From positions 558,001 to 622,000 of the forward strand of contig JACKQL020000022.1 in NCBI GenBank assembly GCA_018296165.2: DNA of 64,000 nt, written 5' to 3'. Origin of the DNA: Termitomyces sp. T153. Taxonomy: Eukaryota > Basidiomycota > Agaricomycetes > Agaricales > Lyophyllaceae. This document shows positions 58,401 to 64,000 of this stretch, piece by piece; position 1 is the first letter of the stretch, and the number at the start of each line of letters is the position of its first letter. Below the pieces are notes generated by a model. That model did no database searches. It saw only the letters and a program-made list of their open reading frames with translations, and was not told the origin of the DNA. Both the position numbers and the translations under genes were made by a program.

Positions 58401-60117
58401 GTATTTGGTGTGCAAAGTCCACGAGATAATGTTTGCACATCATCAAAATTAGTATCATACATTGCTCTGTCAGAACAGGGCCAGTTGTCCAACTGCATTT
58501 GCTGAAGGCTCAGTCAGTTCAGCATATTTGAAGTCTCTATAATAACTTACATTGAGTGATTGCTGCAAATGTTCAGTGTTTTGGTCAATCTTGAGAGCAA
58601 GTCTCATCTAAGAAATGATAAATGCATTGTCATCAGATTATTTCAGAAATCATCACACCTGGAAATCCTTTGTCTGTTCATCAATATACTTGAAAATACC
58701 ATCAATTTTTGATTTGTTCTGCTCATTCTCCAAAATCTTCTTCCATGTTGCTTGCTTAGCCATCTTGTCAAGATCACTCAGCTTATCAGCAAGTTTCCTA
58801 ATCAAGTCAGACCTAGCATAAAGGCCAATAAGACTGAACACACTTAGCAAAGTCTTTCATCAATTCATCTGAGCCTGTATTCTTGTCACTGACATCTTTT
58901 ATAATGCTAAGACGTTCTTGAGTTCTTCTGATCTGAGAATCCAATTCATCATTGTTGTCAGAAACAGCCTGTAATTGATTTTAATTAATACATCATAAAA
59001 GATGAGAAGGACTTACATTCTTAAGCTCAATCAAAGTATTAATAATACCAACAGGAACCTGGAATGGTGTTCCAGCCAATGATTTCTCAGCCTTCTCAAG
59101 CAAAAGCTGAACACCATTCCAAGCCAGTTGAAGTCCATCTCTCATCAGGGTGCCTGAGCTATGAGATACCTGAGACACAGCTGCACTAGAATTGCCTCCT
59201 TCAAATATAAATCTATCAATACTGCTGTCCATTCTACATATAGCCAATGCTACTTACCCCCATCTGCTCCCATAGGAGTCAATAGAGCCTCAGGTTGAAA
59301 AGTAGTCATGTGAACTACAATTCCTTTGGTGACAGTTCAAAAATCAATGAGAAGGCTAATATTTACCTAATGAAGTATGGCTTCCTGAAATCAATGGAGT
59401 GACTGATGGATCCATAACAGTAGAACCTTGAGAGAAAGTTCATTTGATCACCTGTAATACCTGGAGTTGATCAAGGCTTACTAGTATGAATCAAAGAAAC
59501 AGTTGGCTGGGCAGTATCCATAGGAACTTCAACAGTGATTCCTTTGGACAATGCTTGAGTTTTGAACACTACAAAAGACAGATCTACTACTTACTAGTTC
59601 CAGTATCATCTCCTGTAACCATCAGTCATCAATGGGTACATGAAAGGGGGCCTCCAGGTGCTGGTGCTTACCAGTATCTGGTACTTTATTAGCAGGCAAA
59701 AGAGATGAGGTATCTCGGACAGTTGTCCCTTTAAAGTGTATTCAGGCCCGGAGTGATGATATATGATGAAAGTAGCACTCACTGGGTACCTCATTTCCTG
59801 TAGCCAATGAAGGTGTGGAGGTAGGAGCTTCGAGGATATTGAGACACCTTAGTGACCAAGATAACTGATGTCCATTGGGCTTACCTGTCTGCATGGACCC
59901 TAACTCAGAGGAAGATGGATTTGGCAAGGCATTTCCTGGAGTTATATTTGCAAGAGGAGGGCAATAGTCAATTGAGAGAGACATGTTGCTAGAAGGATCG
60001 ACTTGGGTACTCACGAGCAGGTGATGAATTACGACTTTTCGGAAATTTGAACATTGAACGGAACCCTTGAATGAAATTTTGCCTCTTTGAAGGCTTGTCT
60101 TTCTGGTTTGTGGACAT
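55419..60117 (-). CDS. NLR: NACHT ATPase with eight WD40 repeats
   Basis: Multi-exon minus-strand gene of roughly 1,200-1,300 residues. Exon 1 (60117-60015) starts MSTNQKDKPSKRQNFIQGFR, the style of N-terminus common to mushroom NLRs. Several tiny Ser/Thr/Pro-rich exons follow (59300-59940). A helical domain is next: GLQLAWNGVQLLLEKAEKSL, PVGIINTLIELKN, then KKILENEQNKSKIDGIFKYI. The NACHT domain (exon from about 58492) has Walker A VFWLTGHAGSGKSTIAYTIA, Walker B YLIVIDALDEIEG, FLVTSRPDPELAEL, and a winged-helix remnant YHASFPDFLFSQ. A short GT-AG intron (about 56880-56822) joins it to the WD40 exon, so the stop after the NACHT frame is intronic. Such proteins oligomerise on ligand binding in fungal non-self recognition; the ligand is unknown. 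It appears intact. Confidence 0.85.
55605..56597 (-). repeat. WD40 repeat array, 126-bp unit, eight copies
   Basis: Seven nearly identical 42-residue units plus a degenerate eighth. The core VAFSPDGKSIVSGS, then DQSVRVWDASSGAQLQELNG and HT recurs. Between units the changes cluster at the two residues after HT (WW, ES, SW, GS, RP, RP, DW) and the residue before DQ (E, N, D, Y, Y, Y, N). No CG dinucleotide is visible across 55681-56580. Confidence 0.92.
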
Positions 60118-62767
60118 GATTCAGTAGTAATAGAGCAATAGAGCAGTAGAATGGGAGTGAAATAAACGATAGCGATTGAGAGATTGCCACGAGGACAGCT
60201 GCCATCGTGTCCGGCAAGAACCGATGTGGCCACATGTCGCCTTGTTCCAGATACAGTAGGCAATTCCCCAACCTGACCTCACCCACGCTTCTGTAAGACA
60301 TTCTATAAACGGAATCCTACGTAGTTGATTTTATCTACTTTGACTTTGGATACATCACCTCCGTAGTCCGGCTTCGGAGTACCCCTTGAGTCGGACGAAA
60401 ACAGCTTTTGCGGCAAATAGCCACGTTGAGCGTCCGAAACTCGAAGCACAGATAACACTATGACTATTTCCCTGTTTCCAACTCGATTCGAGTTCAGGAA
60501 CAGTGTTGTCGTCGTATCCCGTCGTGGGCGATGGTCGAGGGTGAAATGTCACGCCTGCCGATTCGGCGGCAATGCGGAGTCTGAACTTTCCTTGACGCGT
60601 CGGAGTCGCGTCTTCGTAATTAGTGACCTCACCTCCACCGCGGTTTGTCGTCCATGGGGCGCCGTCGCATCCAGTGCTCGCGCAACTTCAAGAAGCGCAT
60701 CCAGGCGGCTATACCCGGATCTATGAGGGGCAGTACAAGTGGCGGCTCAAGGATCAAGGTGACTCACAAGGTTCGTCTTACTTGGACAAAAAGAGCTTAC
60801 CTTTCAAAACTCCAGATGAACCCCAAGACCCTCAGTGACAAGTAAGGGGGAACATCAATTACGCCGACGTGGATTCGATCACTGTATCCAATGTATTTCA
60901 TATTATTCTCTCGGTGGAGTTTGAAAAAGGTGTCCTTGACGAAGGTGTGACAAGATTGTGACGTCCGACTGTACTCCGAACTACGGGGGGTAGAATAGTA
61001 CCATTCCGTATCTCCTACCTAATTTGACTAGATTAAGGCTTTTATAAATATTCTGTCAACTTGAATTACAAGCCTGATATGAACACATTGGTCATTTGAC
61101 CGCATCGCGTGACGTTTTTCTCCATCTACCACGTCAGAGTGGTTGATTCCATGGTTTGACTACTTTTCTTAAAGGTGTTATTCCCCCAGGGATTCAATTT
61201 GAATGCATATGTGCTTTTTAGGTCGAAGAAAACTGCGAAATACTTCGAACGAGTACGTCTGTCCCGTCTGTCTAACGCCGAACAGTACGTTTGACGCTCT
61301 ATCTAGATAGAACCACCTCTTCAGCCATATTGAGGTAAATCCAAGAACATTACAAAGCTGTCTCCTCGGATAATGATTTGTGGGATGTTTAATACGATCA
61401 TGTGGGCCCCCGGATCACCCCTGACATCCTATAACACAAACTATCGTACGAGTATTTCAAACCCGTTATCTGCGCTATACAAAGAGGAGCTGAATGTTCT
61501 CAGGGTGGACGAGACTGAGGAGTTGGTTGATAGTGGGATCGTGCTCAAAGAAGGGAAGACGTAAAGAATAATTAGCTGCCAGTGATCGATTTCACAGCTT
61601 GCTTACTTACGTTAAACGTATCCTGCGTGAACCATGAGCATTCTTTTCCCTGCGTGACTCTTTCCGCTTCGCATCAGTAATGTTGTTCGTCGATAGGCCT
61701 GGAGGAATGTCGAACCTGATCTCCCATCCCAGTGCGCCTTCGTTTAATGACGGATTTAAGTATTTCACTAACAGATGTTTCCAACGACCGGAGGCGTTAC
61801 ATCTCACAGGACTGTATGAGAATGAAGAAGCTTGAGTTGAAACTAGGTTTCGTAATAAACAACACTAGCTTCCATTCACGGAGGACGAAGCTTAAGGAGT
61901 GTGAACTAGAGAAGCAGAAAAAAAGGAATTAGTCTGATAGAGGCAAGCCAAATTTCGTACCTCTGTCCTAGATCTAAACCACTTTGCTTGAGTTCTTGCG
62001 CTTAGATGAGATGTGGCTGGAAGTGCCCCGGTCTACAAAAACTGGCATTAAGGATATGTGGAAGTGGTGATGTCATTACAATTGAAATCTGCTTGACAGT
62101 TCGACCTCTCGTTTGTGCTCCCTCCGGCCCCAATCACCCATCCAACGGAGAGTTCTTGCTCAGGTCCACAAACACCGCCATTGGTCAGCAGCTGATGACA
62201 CAGAGTGGGGTTTGGAGGCAACGATAGTGAGTAGAGGAGGGAAGCGCTGGAAAATTCGATGACAACGTGGACAGTGTTGGCAATGGCAATGGCAAATGAT
62301 TTGGAAGGCTGAGTACTGATGCATGAATGATTTAATGAGGATCTACAGAGGGGCGTAGACTGCATCGCTCGTTTTTCAACCACATTTGGCGGAAATACTG
62401 TTGTAATGAACTCCTGCGCTCAGTTAGATGCTCATTCAATCTAAGATGAACTTTGGGCGGGCCTACTCAGTAAAAATCTTTCGACAGCGAACAGGAAGCG
62501 GGAGAAATTAAAGTAATCTATCCTCTTCCTTCCAGCCCCTGCCATCGGGGGCAGGTCTTCGTATCTCCTTGCGATGGTTGGTTGTTTCCGTTATATTGTG
62601 AACAATAGAGGTAAAATAAACTTGATGAGTTAAAGCGCTCACAACAGCACACCAACCGATGCATCAAAACTAATGAATAAACTTGTTTGGTCTGATCCCG
62701 CCTCTCTCCATCTCTTGATGTCTTCAACTTTCACTTGTAAGATTCATCGACCCCACTGCGGATAAGT
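60118..62767. other. Intergenic, no confident gene
   Basis: CpG is normal. Starting with the NLR promoter, several plus-strand frames near 60460-60845 and 61373-61564 are open for 60-90 codons (for example MWAPGSPLTSYNTNYRTSIS, then LVDSGIVLKEGKT). They may be exons or remnants of a broken gene, but I cannot build a splice chain or name a family. The minus-strand ORF at 62048-62383 also lacks motifs. Confidence 0.35.
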
Positions 62768-62956
62768 TCATAAGGTTCTGTCATCGATGTCGTCGTCAAT
62801 ATTGTCCGAGTATTTGGTCTTGTACTTCAACCACGTTGCTGCGCGATGAGTTCGAGTGAGATTCTGAACCGTCAAGGAGAGTCCGCTCTGAGGATAATGG
62901 ATGGTGCCGTCGAGGGCGAATGGTCTATCATAGAATTGGTCTTCGGAAGCTGGCAT
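62768..62956 (-). CDS. Possible 3' exon of a hypothetical gene
   Basis: A short minus-strand frame (EDQFYDRPFALDGTIHYPQ, then LTVQNLTRTHRAATWLKYKT and an acidic end SDNIDDDIDDRTL) has protein-like composition and a clean TGA or TAA-type stop. Upstream exons could not be placed with confidence. No family is recognised. Confidence 0.25.
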   Translation of the reverse strand: MPASEDQFYDRPFALDGTIHYPQSGLSLTVQNLTRTHRAATWLKYKTKYSDNIDDDIDDRTL

Positions 62957-64000
62957 GAGGTTATTTGGATGGGTAATAGTAAAAGCCTGTCAAGTATTGG
63001 AAGTAAAATTTCAGACAAAAAAATAAGACGCGCGAAAGGTGATTCTATCTGTGGATTTGTGGCAATTGATAATTCTGGCAATAAATAACAGCAAACATAA
63101 CAAAACTTTCGATGGGGTAGCCAGATCTTGTTGTCCGGTCGTTTCAGGGTTGTCATCCTTTCTCAAGTTGCCGTTAGTCTTGCTGTTTGTATCAAAGCCG
63201 CAAAAACTGTCCTACACAGCGCCAAGTCCCATCGCGTGCGCTGATCTTCTGTTCGTCTCCACTATCGTCGGACTCTAGCCTGGCCATCCCTCAGCCAAAA
63301 AAGCGCACGAGAGCTCAGGTAATTACGCTGTACCCTCTCAAAAACTACCGCTTTGACCTACGTACGAGTAACGTGAGCCTCAATTAAACATCGAAGTATT
63401 CTTTACAACACTTCCTTACGCCATCAGCCTCCAGAAGGCGGGAAACAGGCTGATATCTCTGTTCGAGCGCCTTGGGAAAGTCCCCATATCAATGAAAGCG
63501 TTGTTGTGCCGTCTGCCCGTACGATCCGTGCGATGAGTTATATCGGACATTGCTTGGTTCTTCAGTCATATGACTCTGCATGTGAATCGTTATTATATCC
63601 TACTTGTCAATTAAGTATACTTTCAAGTAGGGTGTCGACATCATGAGAACCGTAATATTTAACATCATAAAACATTGTACATGAGCGGTTTGAGAAGGGA
63701 AGTATCATGTGGTTCCTAGAAAACGGTACAATAGTGTAAGAAAAATAATACTTACAATTGTACGTACAACCAGTGTAGATACAATGTCATGCTTCCGCTG
63801 GATCTTGTATTATTATGACATTCGGATACTGATACCGCCAGCGCCGATCAGGTATTCTGTTTGCGGCATCCGCCTGGGCTGGATGCGGACGGTTTTGCGT
63901 TTGTACCCCGACTGCCTCAACAAACCCTTTCATTGCGTCGAAGTATATCCGAGAGTCAAGGGTAGAGTCTTTTGGTGATCAACATTCCAACAATGATTCG
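62957..64000. other. Window end, no gene recognised
   Basis: Frames of 60-94 codons occur on both strands without motifs. No transposon end or RNA gene was seen. Confidence 0.35.

Noticed and set aside
60645..60845. Basic plus-strand ORF (GRRRIQCSRNFKKRIQ) as a ribosomal protein
   Set aside because: Its basic start is suggestive, but no ribosomal protein family matches and no downstream exons fit.

Overview
The window is nuclear DNA from a filamentous basidiomycete, most likely an Agaricomycete. The genes are dense with short GT-AG introns of about 50-60 nt. The lineage markers are a NACHT-WD40 NLR with the N-terminal layout typical of mushroom NLRs, two fungal-type SLATT (2TM) genes, and a MYND protein of an agaricomycete family. 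No species can be named from sequence alone.

The window alternates between two kinds of DNA. Blocks at 1-~3,900, ~41,040-~48,950 and ~53,560-~58,000 are almost free of CpG. They hold dead transposons: a Tad-like LINE, a Tc1/mariner element, palindromic MITEs and the tail of another transposon protein. Their stops and lost catalytic residues often fit CpG to TpG/CpA change. The DNA between them has normal CpG and carries housekeeping genes.

Layout. 1-3,400: LINE remnant, a 60-bp tandem repeat and a transposon ORF tail. 3.4-7.7 kb: nothing recognised. 7.7-8.6 kb: MYND zinc-finger gene. 9.9-10.5 kb: YPI1/PPP1R11-type inhibitor of protein phosphatase 1. 13.2-13.7 kb (-): ribosomal protein eS10. 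15.8-17.6 kb (-): aldose 1-epimerase. 20.3-21.9 kb (-): three-repeat Myb protein. 25.1-27.3 kb: GMP synthase. 28.7-34.1 kb: 5'-3' exoribonuclease XRN1, whose first exon carries only 4 coding nt. 34.6-35.7 and 37.1-38.4 kb: a tandem pair of SLATT membrane proteins. 40.93-41.03 kb: intron-containing tRNA-Leu(CAA) at the edge of a CpG-depleted block, with a CpG-stripped partial copy about 120 bp downstream. 41-49.4 kb: transposon graveyard. 49.6-53.3 kb: mitochondrial Lon protease, isolated between two such blocks. 55.4-60.1 kb (-): NLR with NACHT and eight nearly identical WD40 repeats. 60.1-64 kb: no confident gene.

The conserved genes serve unrelated core functions (translation, mRNA decay, purine synthesis, galactose metabolism, mitochondrial proteostasis, PP1 control) and form no pathway. 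The accessory features worth attention are the SLATT pair and the NLR, both from classes tied to membrane effectors or non-self recognition. Exon boundaries were inferred by eye from splice motifs and protein conservation. Coordinates of single-exon ends and of genes where phases were checked (MYND, YPI1, eS10, both SLATT genes) are firmest.
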